A DNA stretch of 64,000 nucleotides from Novosphingopyxis iocasae (GCF_014334095.1 NZ_CP060495.1:2542501-2606500); one strand, 5' to 3'; positions 36,204 through 46,807 are shown, numbered from the stretch's first letter. Translations and numbers: made by a program. Notes: generated by a model from the letters alone, not told the origin.

Positions 36204-37522
36204 GCGTTCATGATGTGCATGACCATTGGTTCGGCCTTCAGGCTATCCGATCCGGCGAGCTTTGCGAGCGCCTGATCGATGCAGCGCTCCTCCACCTCAT
36301 GCGTGACGATGGCGATCAGCGCGGTGTCGCCGCCGACAAGGGCGGGCTGGATCAAGCTTTCGACGGAAACACCCGCGTCGCGCATGGCGGCGGCAATCTC
36401 GGCCAGGACGCCCACCTTATCGGCCACTTCGAAGCGCAGATAGGCCTTGCCCGAGCGGTGGCCGGTTTCCGCCGTCTCCGCAGGCTCCAGCGCGCTGGCG
36501 GGCATGGCGAAGCTGTGCCCCGTCTGGCCGCGCGCGAGGTCGACCAAATCGGCGACCACCGCGCTGGCGGTGGGGCCGTCGCCCGCACCCGCGCCCTGAA
36601 ACAGCAGGCGGCCCGAATAATTGCCTTCGGCCACCACCGCATTGGTCGCCCCGTCGATCCGCGCAAGCGGGTGGGCGAGGGGCAGGAGGCAGGGGTGCAC
36701 GCGCTGGAACAGCTTGCCGCCATCCGCTTCGGCAAAGCCGATCAGGCGAATGACATAGCCGAGCGCGCGGGCCTGGGCGATGTCCTCGGCGCGCACCTGC
36801 GTGATGCCGCGCGTTTCCACGCCTGCGAAATCGAGCTTGGTGCCGAAACAGAGCGAGGCGAGGATGGACAGCTTGTGCGCTGCGTCCGTGCCTTCGATAT
36901 CGAAGGCGGGATCGGCCTCGGCATAGCCGATGGCCTGCGCATCGGCGAGGACCTTGCCGAAATCCTCGCCCTTAGCCTCCATCGCGGAGAGCACATAATT
37001 GCAGGTGCCGTTAAGGATGCCGTAAACCCGCTCGATCCGGTTCGCCGCGGCGCCTTCGCGCAGGCCCTTGATCACCGGAATGGCGCCTGCGACGGCCGCC
37101 TCGAACAGCATCGGCGCGTCCGACTGCTCGGCGATCTGCGCCAGTTCCAGCCCATGATGGGCGATCAGCGCCTTGTTCGCGGTGACGAGCGCCTTGCCGT
37201 TGCCTAGCGCCGCGCGCGCCAGCGCCAGTGCCGGGCCGTCCGATCCGCCGACCAGCTCGCACACCACATCGACGTCCTCGTCCTGCGCGAAGGCGGCCAT
37301 GTCGTCGCACCAGCGGTAGGAGCTAAGGTCGATCCCGCGATCCCGGTTCCGCTCCCGCGCGCTCACCGCGACGATCTCCACCGGCCGCCCCGCGCGCCGC
37401 GCGATCAGATCGCGGTTTTCCTCGATCAGGCGGACCACGCCGGTGCCGACCGTGCCGAGACCGGCAAGAGCCACGCGCAGCGGCTGCGCTTCGGAAGGGC
37501 GGTTCGAGGAGGGCTGAGTCAT
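36200..37522 (-). CDS. hom: Homoserine dehydrogenase
   Basis: A 440-residue enzyme that reduces aspartate semialdehyde to homoserine, the branch point to methionine and threonine. The NAD(P) domain has VALAGLGTVGTGVV. The catalytic domain has NGTCNYVLS, the Lys in GTDAAHKLSILA and ADPAFDIEG. The last 80 residues or so form an ACT domain (KVGVLAEIAAAMRDAGVSV) of the kind through which threonine inhibits. It heads the minus-strand group with the LbH gene, glpX and recJ. Confidence 0.96.
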   Translation of the reverse strand: MTQPSSNRPSEAQPLRVALAGLGTVGTGVVRLIEENRDLIARRAGRPVEIVAVSARERNRDRGIDLSSYRWCDDMAAFAQDEDVDVVCELVGGSDGPALALARAALGNGKALVTANKALIAHHGLELAQIAEQSDAPMLFEAAVAGAIPVIKGLREGAAANRIERVYGILNGTCNYVLSAMEAKGEDFGKVLADAQAIGYAEADPAFDIEGTDAAHKLSILASLCFGTKLDFAGVETRGITQVRAEDIAQARALGYVIRLIGFAEADGGKLFQRVHPCLLPLAHPLARIDGATNAVVAEGNYSGRLLFQGAGAGDGPTASAVVADLVDLARGQTGHSFAMPASALEPAETAETGHRSGKAYLRFEVADKVGVLAEIAAAMRDAGVSVESLIQPALVGGDTALIAIVTHEVEERCIDQALAKLAGSDSLKAEPMVMHIMNA

Positions 37523-37611
37523 GGGAGAGCTGCCTTTTCGCCTGATTTTTGTGAGGCGGCGGTTACCCTGTGGGACGCTTCATGGCCAGCCCCAGCTCTT
37601 TCTCCTATATT

Positions 37612-38502
37612 CTATCTGATATCGCGCGGCCGATCCATGATCAGCGGCGCATCCGATATCGGTGCCTTGGCGCTGCATGGCCCCACCGAGCGGCGCACGA
37701 ACTGATAATCCTCGCGCGCGCGCGCATCGTTCACCGGATCGCCGCTCGACAAAGCGGAAGAGGGCAGCTGGTTCGGAAGGCCGTTGCAGGCAAGGCGATA
37801 CCATAACAGCGTGTCGCGCCGCGGTGCCTCTGCGGCCTCGTCCACAATTTCGGTCAGCGATACGGACCAGCGTTTCTCTTGGCCGGGACGGCTGAGCACG
37901 CTGATCGCGATCGGGCGCTTTTCTGCGGTCGAGAGGAATATCTGCGTCTCGCCCTCGCCCGGAATATTGCCCGGCACGTGAAAAGCGCTGGTTACGCCGG
38001 TGATCGGCGCGGGCGCATCGATCGCCACCGCCTCGCGTGCAACCTGCCGCACCAACGAATCGGTCTGCGGACCATAAGCCAGCAGCGATGCCGGCCCCGA
38101 AAGCTGCAGCTCTCCATTTCCGGTGATGCGGCCAAAGGCGAAGTAGCGGCCGCCTTTCAGCTTCTGCGCACGCCCCCGGGCATCGCGCGGAACATCGGCT
38201 AGGAAGCGAATCTGCGGCGGCAAGGCGCTCGATCCGCGGATCAGACTGTTGACATCCGCCTCCACATAAACGCGCGCGATCCCCGGTGGCAGTGGCCCGG
38301 CCCGGTCTGCGCCCAGTTCGGTGGCGCGGGTGATGCTAAGATCGACGATTGCGGGGGCCTGCGTCACCTGATCGGCGACGGCGACATAGCTGGGCGGATT
38401 TTCTTCGGCCGCGCGGTCATAGGCCGCGCTCGGCACACTGGCGCAGCCGCCCAGAAACATCGCCGTAGACGCGATGAGTTGATACATTCTTACATTCCGC
38501 AT
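37612..38502 (-). CDS. Predicted lipoprotein of unknown function
   Basis: A 296-residue protein with leader MYQLIASTAMFLGGC (lipobox LGGC); the ATG at 38502 adds five residues before it. Most of the body is beta-rich and hydrophilic, with LKGGRYFAFGRI and the segment NIPGEGETQIFLSTA. I recognise no domain. It stands alone on the minus strand upstream of hom. The 292 bases between it and tonB contain no gene I can support and no clear Fur box. Confidence 0.75.
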   Translation of the reverse strand: MRNVRMYQLIASTAMFLGGCASVPSAAYDRAAEENPPSYVAVADQVTQAPAIVDLSITRATELGADRAGPLPPGIARVYVEADVNSLIRGSSALPPQIRFLADVPRDARGRAQKLKGGRYFAFGRITGNGELQLSGPASLLAYGPQTDSLVRQVAREAVAIDAPAPITGVTSAFHVPGNIPGEGETQIFLSTAEKRPIAISVLSRPGQEKRWSVSLTEIVDEAAEAPRRDTLLWYRLACNGLPNQLPSSALSSGDPVNDARAREDYQFVRRSVGPCSAKAPISDAPLIMDRPRDIR

Positions 38503-38794
38503 GGACTACTGCCCCTGATCTGTCATACGCTTGTGGTTAAAGGCCCATGTCCGATGTGCCCTGTCAATCGTATGAACCGTGCACCGCATCCATTTTGCGG
38601 GCCGGACGTACAATACAGGTCAGTCTGCGCTTGGGAGACTGGGCATACCCTATGCATTAAGCGCATTGCCCCAGCCGGGGAGCGCGGTTAAGGCGAGGAT
38701 GCCTGAGGAGAGAAAGCCGTTGCGCGCGGGCCGATTGCTGCTTTAGCAGTGTTGGTTCGTGTCCTGCGGGGAAGTGAAGGAGCAACGCAGCCGA

Positions 38795-39499
38795 ATGGCC
38801 TATGCAGACCAGGAAATGAGCAATACTAAGCTCGTTTCGATCGTAATCGTTGTCATCATCCATGTGCTGATCGGGTATGCTGTTATCACCGGTCTGGCAT
38901 ATCAGGCGGTGAAAAAGGTGGCACAAGATCTGAACGTCGTGGAGGTTCAGGAAGAGGAGCCGCCGCCACCGCCGCCGGAAGAGCCGCCGCCACCGGAGCC
39001 CGATCCGCAGCCGCAAGTCGATCCGCCGATCGTCTCGCCGCCGCCGATCGTGAAGACACCGTCGCCGCCGCCGCCGGTTGCTACCGTTCGGGATATCCCG
39101 CCGGCAGCGCCTGTGACGCCGACGTTTAACAAGATCGGTCCGGTTCCGAAGCTGGCTCCGCCGCCGCCACCTCCGCCGCCTCCGCCCCCGCCGCCGCCTC
39201 CGCAGCGCGCGAACCCGGAGCCGTCGAACAATCCTGGCGGCTGGGTTACGCAGAACGACTATCCGTCGCGTGCGCTACGTGAAGGAGCGACCGGCACCAC
39301 CGGTTTCCGTCTGACCGTGGGCTCTAACGGCCGCGTGAGCGGGTGCTCCATCACCAGCTCGAGCGGAAGTAGTGAGCTCGACGATGCGGCGTGCCGTAAC
39401 GCAACCCGGCGTGCCCGCTTCAAGCCGGCGCTGGATTCACAGGGCAATCCCACAACGGGCAGCTATACCACGCGCGTTCGCTGGGAAATTCCGGATTAA
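38795..39499 (+). CDS. tonB: TonB energy-transducing protein
   Basis: A 234-residue inner-membrane protein that carries proton-motive energy from ExbB/ExbD to outer-membrane TonB-dependent receptors. It has one N-terminal membrane helix (LVSIVIVVIIHVLIGYAVI), a very Pro/Glu-rich spacer with an unbroken run of about 15 Pro near residues 130-145, and a C-terminal TonB domain (DYPSRALREGATGTTGFRL to TRVRWEIPD). GAAGGAG at 38776-38782 supports ATG 38795. The next genes are exbB and two exbD genes. Confidence 0.93.
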   Translation: MAYADQEMSNTKLVSIVIVVIIHVLIGYAVITGLAYQAVKKVAQDLNVVEVQEEEPPPPPPEEPPPPEPDPQPQVDPPIVSPPPIVKTPSPPPPVATVRDIPPAAPVTPTFNKIGPVPKLAPPPPPPPPPPPPPPPQRANPEPSNNPGGWVTQNDYPSRALREGATGTTGFRLTVGSNGRVSGCSITSSSGSSELDDAACRNATRRARFKPALDSQGNPTTGSYTTRVRWEIPD

Positions 39500-39507
39500 G
39501 ATCAGTG

Positions 39508-39535
39508 CGCGGGGCCTGCCGGGGCCGGCTCCGCG
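39508..39535 (+). promoter_or_regulatory. Hairpin between tonB and exbB
   Basis: CGCGGGGCC and GGCTCCGCG form a nine-base-pair stem with one G-U pair around a ten-base loop, 8 bases after the tonB stop. There is no following T run. It is probably an RNA processing, stabilising or partial-termination element. Confidence 0.5.
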
Positions 39536-39573
39536 ACGCAGCTTGAATATATTTCGAAGAGGAAAGTCACACC

Positions 39574-40401
39574 ATGTCCATTGAACTCTTGAGCGCTGCA
39601 GCCGGTGGCTCGCAGAACAAGTTCGGCCTCTTGGAGGCTCTTAACGAAGGCGGTTTCATCAGCTGGGCGATCTTTGTCGTCCTGGTGATTATGTCGGTCG
39701 GTTCCTTCTACATCCTGTTCACCAAGCTGTTCGAACAGCAGAAGGTGATCAATCAGGGCAAGAAGGCCCGCGCCGGTTTCTGGCGTGCGTCCAGCCTGAA
39801 GGAAGGCTCGACCAAGCTGGAAAAGAACAGTGCTTACAAGCAGCTCGTCGATGACGGCCTGCATGCGCAAGAGCGTCACGGCCAGATGACCGACCAGCAG
39901 GAAGCGCATGATTACCTGCATGGTTCGCTCGCTCGTTCGGAAGCGTCGATCAACACCAAGCTCAACAGCGGTCTAGCGTTTCTCGCTACCGTGGGTGCAA
40001 CGGCACCGTTCGTCGGCCTGCTCGGCACCGTGATCGGCATCTACTCGGCGCTCATCAAGATCGGTATCGCCGGTCAGGCATCGATCGACGCCGTGGCCGG
40101 CCCGGTTGGTGAGGCGCTCATCATGACGGCGCTCGGCCTGTTCGTGGCCGTTCCTGCGGTGCTTGCTTACAACTGGCTCCAGAGCCGCAACAAGTACATC
40201 CTGCGTGATCTCAACAGCTTCTCCAACGACCTCCTCGCCTATATGGGTTCGGATGGCCGCGTGAAGCCGCAGATCGCTACCAACACGTCGACTGCCACTA
40301 AGCCGGTGACCAAGTCTTCCGGTCAGGCCGGGGGCGTACAGTCCCCGGCGGTGAAGCCCGGCACGACCGAGCGTCCCGGCACGACCACGACGAAGCGTTA
40401 A
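39574..40401 (+). CDS. exbB: ExbB/TolQ-family proton channel subunit
   Basis: A 275-residue protein with three membrane helices: one near residues 25-50 and two around TVGATAPFVGLLGTVIGIY and GEALIMTALGLFVAVPAVLA, the conserved MotA/ExbB core that lines the proton path with ExbD. The last 50 residues are rich in Thr, Lys and Pro and probably flexible. AAGAGGAAAG supports the start. It forms the motor for TonB with the flanking genes. Confidence 0.94.
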   Translation: MSIELLSAAAGGSQNKFGLLEALNEGGFISWAIFVVLVIMSVGSFYILFTKLFEQQKVINQGKKARAGFWRASSLKEGSTKLEKNSAYKQLVDDGLHAQERHGQMTDQQEAHDYLHGSLARSEASINTKLNSGLAFLATVGATAPFVGLLGTVIGIYSALIKIGIAGQASIDAVAGPVGEALIMTALGLFVAVPAVLAYNWLQSRNKYILRDLNSFSNDLLAYMGSDGRVKPQIATNTSTATKPVTKSSGQAGGVQSPAVKPGTTERPGTTTTKR

Positions 40402-40411
40402 TTCAAGGCAG

Positions 40412-40437
40412 GCGGGCGGGGGCCTTACCCCGCCCGC
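40412..40437 (+). promoter_or_regulatory. Perfect hairpin between exbB and exbD
   Basis: GCGGGCGGGG and CCCCGCCCGC form a perfect ten-base-pair stem with loop GCCTTA, 11 bases after the exbB stop. The lack of a T run argues against a simple terminator. A 3' stabiliser or partial attenuator that keeps exbB product above exbD is a reasonable inference, since the motor uses more ExbB than ExbD. Confidence 0.6.
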
Positions 40438-40497
40438 AAGCTTCAGACGCAAGACGTAATGGCCGGACACGGCCGAGAAGATCAGAGGATTTAATCA

Positions 40498-41040
40498 ATG
40501 GCCATCAGTTCGGGAGGCGGAGGCGCAGAGACGCCGATGTCCGACATCAACACGACGCCGCTCGTGGACGTCATGCTGGTGCTTCTCATCATCTTCCTCA
40601 TCGCTATTCCGGTCGTGATCCAGACGGTTGATCTCGAATTGCCGGTTGTAAAGTTCGAGCCGACCATCACGAAGCCGGAGAACGTTCTGCTCGCGGTCAG
40701 CGCGACGGACGTGAACGGTATCGATCCTGGTGAGCCGGGTTTCGAAGGTGCATCGCCGAACGGCCAGTGCCGGGTCTATTGGAACGTGACGCCGATCGAT
40801 TCGACCGAGCTGGTCGACCGCGCCGTCAAGAAGCTTGAGGCCGAGATCGATGCACTAGGCGGGCCGGCTGCGATTGAATCGGGTCAGGTCGCTCCGGAAG
40901 ATCTGCCGGAGGTGCACATCCGCGGTGACATCAACACCCCGTATCGCTGCATCGGCGGTGCGATCTACCAGATGCAATCTGCCGGTTTCTCGAAGGTCGG
41001 GTTCATTTCCACGCCGATCGAGATTCAGACCGCCCTGTAA
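40498..41040 (+). CDS. exbD: ExbD/TolR-family protein (first copy)
   Basis: A 180-residue protein with a single membrane helix and periplasmic domain. MSDINTTPLVDVMLVLLIIF contains the Asp that carries protons. The periplasmic part is longer than in the second copy, with an inserted segment around DPGEPGFEGASPNGQCRVYW holding a Cys; a second Cys lies in PYRCIGG, so a disulfide is possible. It is one of two adjacent exbD genes, as in xanthomonads and many sphingomonads. Confidence 0.92.
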   Translation: MAISSGGGGAETPMSDINTTPLVDVMLVLLIIFLIAIPVVIQTVDLELPVVKFEPTITKPENVLLAVSATDVNGIDPGEPGFEGASPNGQCRVYWNVTPIDSTELVDRAVKKLEAEIDALGGPAAIESGQVAPEDLPEVHIRGDINTPYRCIGGAIYQMQSAGFSKVGFISTPIEIQTAL

Positions 41041-41056
41041 TCGCGACCTGTTAGCT

Positions 41057-41077
41057 CGGGGCGCCAGCGGCGTCCCG
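41057..41077 (+). promoter_or_regulatory. Hairpin between the two exbD genes
   Basis: CGGGGCGCC and GGCGTCCCG form a nine-base-pair stem with one G-U pair and loop AGC, 16 bases after the first exbD stop. It is the third GC-rich hairpin without a T run in the tonB-exb cluster. Confidence 0.5.
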
Positions 41078-41103
41078 CAGAGACCAATTTAGGAGAAAAT
41101 GTC

Positions 41104-41550
41104 ATGGCAATGAGCGGTGGTCGCGACGACGGCGCCCCCATGATGGAGATGAACACGACGCCGCTGATCGACGTCATGCTCGTGCTTCTCATCATGTTCA
41201 TCATCACCATTCCGGTACAGACGCACGCGGTGAAGATCGATCTGCCGGTCGATAGCAGCAACCCGCCGCCGCTGGTCGATCCCGTGGTGAACAAAGTGAT
41301 CATTACGCCGGACGACGTCATCCAGTGGAACGGCCAGCCGATTACCTTGCAGCAGTTCGACCAGTTGCTTCAGGAATCGCGGCAGATGACGCCGGAGCCT
41401 GAATTGCAGTTCCAGCCTTCCGCGACCACACGCTATGTGATCGTCGACGAGGCGCTGGCGTCGATCAAGCGCTCGGGCATCACCAAGTTCGGGTTTGTCG
41501 GAAATGAGCAGTTCCGCCAGTTTGGCAAAGCTGCGGTCATGCCCAAATAA
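41104..41550 (+). CDS. exbD: ExbD/TolR-family protein (second copy)
   Basis: A 148-residue protein with the ExbD pattern: MEMNTTPLIDVMLVLLIMF contains the membrane Asp, followed by a periplasmic domain ending GITKFGFVGNEQF. It lacks the Cys-containing insertion of the first copy. A strong terminator follows, marking the end of the cluster. In Xanthomonas a second ExbD is needed only for some functions; here the roles are unknown. Confidence 0.92.
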   Translation: MAMSGGRDDGAPMMEMNTTPLIDVMLVLLIMFIITIPVQTHAVKIDLPVDSSNPPPLVDPVVNKVIITPDDVIQWNGQPITLQQFDQLLQESRQMTPEPELQFQPSATTRYVIVDEALASIKRSGITKFGFVGNEQFRQFGKAAVMPK

Positions 41551-41572
41551 GCTGACTCCTTTCGGAATACAG

Positions 41573-41604
41573 AAAGGCGGTGCCGCAAGGTGCCGCCTTT
41601 TTTT
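41573..41604 (+). terminator. Rho-independent terminator after the exb cluster
   Basis: AAAGGCGGTGCC, a GCAA tetraloop, GGTGCCGCCTTT and a T run form a twelve-base-pair stem with two G-U pairs. It lies 22 bases after the second exbD and is the only clear terminator in the tonB-exb cluster. Confidence 0.93.
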
Positions 41605-41821
41605 CGGTGGTCGAAGGCTCCTCTCGCGCCCGGATCGCGTCTTTGCCAAGAGAGATACGGGCAGGCGGGCCAGCGATCGGCGGCTCATACGGGACTATTT
41701 AGTGCCTCGAGGCGCGCCCCTGTTGACGCAAGTGCCCGGCTTGCATGAGCGGGCGCCCCCCCCCGCACTGCGCGCCAGCTTCGCAAGCCCGCTAATCCAG
41801 GATCGACAGTTCGACATGCCG

Positions 41822-43186
41822 TCATTCGGTCAGGCCGAACGTGCGGTCGAACCAGGCGTAGATCAGACGGTCGCAGGCCATGTCGCGCGTCGCGATGCAG
41901 ATAAAGGTGCGCCCGTCTTTCGGAAAGCGCTGGGCGGCCACACTCATGCCGTAGGAGAAGCCGCCATGGCCCCAGAGCGGATGCTTGCCCTCCTGCACCA
42001 CGAAGCCCAGGCCGTACCAGGGTGTGTCACCGGGCACCGTGGCCATCGCGAGCGTTTCCGCGGAGACCAGTTTGCCTGCCTGTAGCGCGGCGAAGAAGCG
42101 AACCAGATCGTTGGCGCTCGCGACGCCGCCGCCCGCCGCGGATCCGCTCCAGGGTAGCGCTTCGGTGCTAGGAATGGCTTCAGGCTCGCTCTCGAAAAAG
42201 GTGGAGTAGCCCACCGGGACGTCCGCCATGTGATCGCGGTCGGGATAACCCGCTTCGGTCATTCCCGCGGGTGCGAAGACATGGGTCTGGATGAAGTCCG
42301 GATAGCGTTCGCCGGACACGCGCTCGATCACCGCGCCGAGCAGGATAAAGCCGTAGTTCGAATAATCGCTCTGACTGCCTGGCGTGAAAGCAGGAGCCCG
42401 GTTGCCGTTAAGTTTGATCAGATCGTCGATCGTGCGAACCCAGGCGCGGTTGGCCGCATCCTCGCGCTGCAATATCCCTGCATCGCCGGTGCCGCCGCGA
42501 TGGTTCAGCAGCTGCCGGATGGTCACCTTCGCCATCTCCCGGTTCGGATAGTCCGGCAGATAACGTGACAGCGGCGCGTCCAGCGCCACCTTGCCCTGTT
42601 CGACCAGCTGAAGGATCGCGACCGCGGTGAACATTTTCCCCGCCGAGGCCAGAAACATGGGCGTATCAGCTGTGATCGGCCGCGGATCGTCATGTGAAAA
42701 GCTGCCACGGGACAGCATCCACGGTGCCTCGCCATCCCGCACCACGATGATTGATCCGGCGAATTCGTCCCGCTCAGCCAGCCTTTTCGCGATGTCCGTT
42801 GTTGCCGCCCAGGCTCGCTCCGGTGCCATCGCGAACGGCTGCAAATTGAATTCGCGCAGCGTCTCGCCGTCGTCGGCCACGGTGAAGGAGAGGCGGGACA
42901 GCGTCGGAAAGCAGCGCTCGGCCAGCAGCGCGCTGAAGGCGGTGCCCTCGTCTTTCTCCACGCGCACCAGATCGAAGCCGCAGGTTTCGGTGCGCTGATT
43001 TCGCTGGGTCACCGCCAGCGGATCGTCCAGATGCGCGCGAGAGAAGGCCTTGATCGCCGAACTATCACCCGAATTGAACGCGCCGAGCCATTCATCGAAG
43101 AGCTGGCGGGCCGGTTCGGCCTGCGCCGCGCTTCCCAGGGGCGTGACTGCCAGAGCCAAGCCCAACGTCACTGCTTTTCGCACCAT
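41822..43186 (-). CDS. Exported serine hydrolase of the class C beta-lactamase fold
   Basis: A 454-residue protein with signal peptide MVRKAVTLGLALAVTPLG. After a roughly 130-residue N-terminal domain comes the beta-lactamase/esterase fold. The nucleophile Ser and general-base Lys are in FLASAGKMFTAVAI, the second motif Tyr-x-Asn in SDYSNYGFILLG, and the third near LWGHGGFSYG, where a beta-lactamase has KTG. Such proteins are usually esterases or peptidases, not antibiotic resistance enzymes. It is a single gene facing the exb terminator. Confidence 0.85.
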   Translation of the reverse strand: MVRKAVTLGLALAVTPLGSAAQAEPARQLFDEWLGAFNSGDSSAIKAFSRAHLDDPLAVTQRNQRTETCGFDLVRVEKDEGTAFSALLAERCFPTLSRLSFTVADDGETLREFNLQPFAMAPERAWAATTDIAKRLAERDEFAGSIIVVRDGEAPWMLSRGSFSHDDPRPITADTPMFLASAGKMFTAVAILQLVEQGKVALDAPLSRYLPDYPNREMAKVTIRQLLNHRGGTGDAGILQREDAANRAWVRTIDDLIKLNGNRAPAFTPGSQSDYSNYGFILLGAVIERVSGERYPDFIQTHVFAPAGMTEAGYPDRDHMADVPVGYSTFFESEPEAIPSTEALPWSGSAAGGGVASANDLVRFFAALQAGKLVSAETLAMATVPGDTPWYGLGFVVQEGKHPLWGHGGFSYGMSVAAQRFPKDGRTFICIATRDMACDRLIYAWFDRTFGLTE

Positions 43187-43302
43187 GATCTCGCTCCTGC
43201 GTTGACCGGCGTAGTCTGACAGACGCAGAGCCGCTGCGCGAGCGGCTTATCGGCGAGGGTTCAGGAACTGGAGCCTCAGCCGAGGCGCTCAAGCCTAAAA
43301 GT

Positions 43303-43698
43303 TCAGGCGAGCAGCTCGCTCAGTCGTTCGATCAATTCGCGGTTCGCGGCAGGCTTGGCGATAACCGGCGCGCCAAGCCGGTGGATCAGCTCGCCCTGCC
43401 GGTCCAGATCGCCCGAATGCAGCAGGAAGGGAACGCCAAGCTTTTGCAACGCGCGCGCCACCGGCTCGCAGGTCTTTTCCTGACCCAATGTCACATCGAG
43501 GATCGCCGCATCCGGTGCCTGAGCTTCCACGCGTTCCAGCGCACGTGCCAATGTCCGCGCGGTGCGGACCGAAGCGCCATGGTCCTCCAGCGCGATCTGC
43601 AGATCGAGCGCAATCGTCGGCTCGTCCTCGACCACGAGGATATCGCGCCCCTTCAGGGCGTCTCCACGCATTGTGTTGGCCATGTCGCTCTCAGTCAT
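43303..43698 (-). CDS. Single-domain response regulator (receiver)
   Basis: A receiver domain of about 130 residues with nothing attached: acidic pair in LVVEDEP, phospho-acceptor Asp in AAILDVTLGQ, and the conserved Lys in VIAKPAANREL. The ATG at 43698 lies inside the last codons of the LOV kinase gene, giving translational coupling; a second ATG at 43683 is possible. Lacking an output domain, it may pass or divert phosphate from the adjacent kinase, as in alphaproteobacterial stress or motility pathways. Confidence 0.87.
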   Translation of the reverse strand: MTESDMANTMRGDALKGRDILVVEDEPTIALDLQIALEDHGASVRTARTLARALERVEAQAPDAAILDVTLGQEKTCEPVARALQKLGVPFLLHSGDLDRQGELIHRLGAPVIAKPAANRELIERLSELLA

Positions 43699-44743
43699 CC
43701 AGCGGAACGCGCACGCACACATGCAGGCCCTGCGGCTGCCAGTCGTAACGGATGGTGCCTTCGGCGGCGGCGAGCAGGCGGCGCACGATGTTCGATCCGC
43801 TGCCTTTGCCTTCGGGCGGCTCGGTGACCGCGGGGCCGCCGTTTTCGCGCCAGTCGATCGCGAGCTCGCCGTCTTCGGCTTCCCATTCGATCGTCACCTT
43901 GCCGTGGTCGGTGCTGAGCGCGCCATATTTGATGGCGTTCGTCGCCAGCTCATGCAGCGTCAGGCCGAGCATCGATACGATGTTGGTGTCCAGCTTTATC
44001 GGCTCACCCCGATAGCTGATATTCTCGCCGCCGCCGTCATAAGGGCCAAGCACCGCGCGCATCATCTGGCCGACGCCGATACTGCCCGAGCTCGCCTCGT
44101 CGAGCGTGGTTTCGTACGCGCGGCCCAGCGCCTGGATACGCGATGTGATCCAGTCGGCCATCTCCTCCTGCCCCCGGTCGCGCCCGGCCATGTTGACGAT
44201 GGCGGAGATGACCGAGAACATGTTCTTCACGCGGTGGCTGAGCTCGCGCGCCATCATCTTGGCATGGCGTTCGTCGGCGCGCGCGGCGTGCACATCGGTG
44301 ACGTCCCACTGGCTGCCGAAAAGATATTTCAGATTGTCGTCGTCGTCATAGATCGGGCCGACATGCAGCGCATTCCAGAAGGCCGTGCCGTCCTTGCGGT
44401 AATTCAGCAGCTCCACCACGGTAACTTCGCGGTTTTCCACCGCCTTGCGGAGGCGAGCCACGGTTTCGGGGTCGCTGTCCGGGCCCTGCAGGAAGCGGCA
44501 ATTATGGCCGACGATCTCATCCTCGTCATAGCCGGTCAGCTCGCGGAACGCGCGGTTGCAGAAAACGATGGGATCGTCTTCCTGGTTCGGATCGGTCAGG
44601 CAGATCGCCATGCGCGTCTGCGCCATCGCCTGTTCGAACAACAGGCCGGAAGCGCCGGAGAAACGCTCCGTATTCTGGACGCTGCGAAATCGGCCGGGCG
44701 AATCGTCGAACGCTTCCATGGACTGGTCGTATTTCTCTGCCAT
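43691..44743 (-). CDS. LOV-domain HWE-family sensor histidine kinase (blue-light sensor)
   Basis: A 350-residue soluble kinase. The PAS-like N-terminal domain carries GHNCRFLQG at residues 79-87, the flavin-binding LOV motif whose Cys82 should form the light-driven adduct with FMN. NYRKDGTAFWNAL and FGSQWDVTD complete the domain. The kinase part has the phospho-acceptor His170 in ELSHRVKNMF, the N box HELATNAIKYGALS and the WxE element in DWRENGG, which define the HWE group. No membrane helix is present. It is similar in design to the Erythrobacter LOV kinases. Its end overlaps the receiver gene. Confidence 0.93.
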   Translation of the reverse strand: MAEKYDQSMEAFDDSPGRFRSVQNTERFSGASGLLFEQAMAQTRMAICLTDPNQEDDPIVFCNRAFRELTGYDEDEIVGHNCRFLQGPDSDPETVARLRKAVENREVTVVELLNYRKDGTAFWNALHVGPIYDDDDNLKYLFGSQWDVTDVHAARADERHAKMMARELSHRVKNMFSVISAIVNMAGRDRGQEEMADWITSRIQALGRAYETTLDEASSGSIGVGQMMRAVLGPYDGGGENISYRGEPIKLDTNIVSMLGLTLHELATNAIKYGALSTDHGKVTIEWEAEDGELAIDWRENGGPAVTEPPEGKGSGSNIVRRLLAAAEGTIRYDWQPQGLHVCVRVPLDD

Positions 44744-44795
44744 TCGCGACAGTTAACACAATGGAACGCGAACGCCAGCGAACAAAAAGCGGCCC

Positions 44796-46580
<1,785 letters not shown>

Positions 46581-46807
46581 GGGCGGATCGGTTAGCAGGG
46601 GGAGGGGGGTTAGCCTAGTGGCAATGGCGCGCTGAGAGTTTCCCCGCATATTCCTGCCAGTCCACCCTCCCGCATACCCGTTCGCTGGTTCGGCTCCGGA
46701 CGTTGCACAAACAGCACGCGCACCGGCAAACCGTGCACTGCATTGCAACATTAACCTTTCGCGCTTACGTTGCGTCGTCCGACATACCGAATATTCGAAG
46801 GCCTCTC

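Noticed and set aside
41822-43186. Beta-lactamase resistance gene
   Set aside because: The fold matches class C beta-lactamases, but the third motif is not KTG and an extra N-terminal domain is present, so an esterase or peptidase role is more likely.
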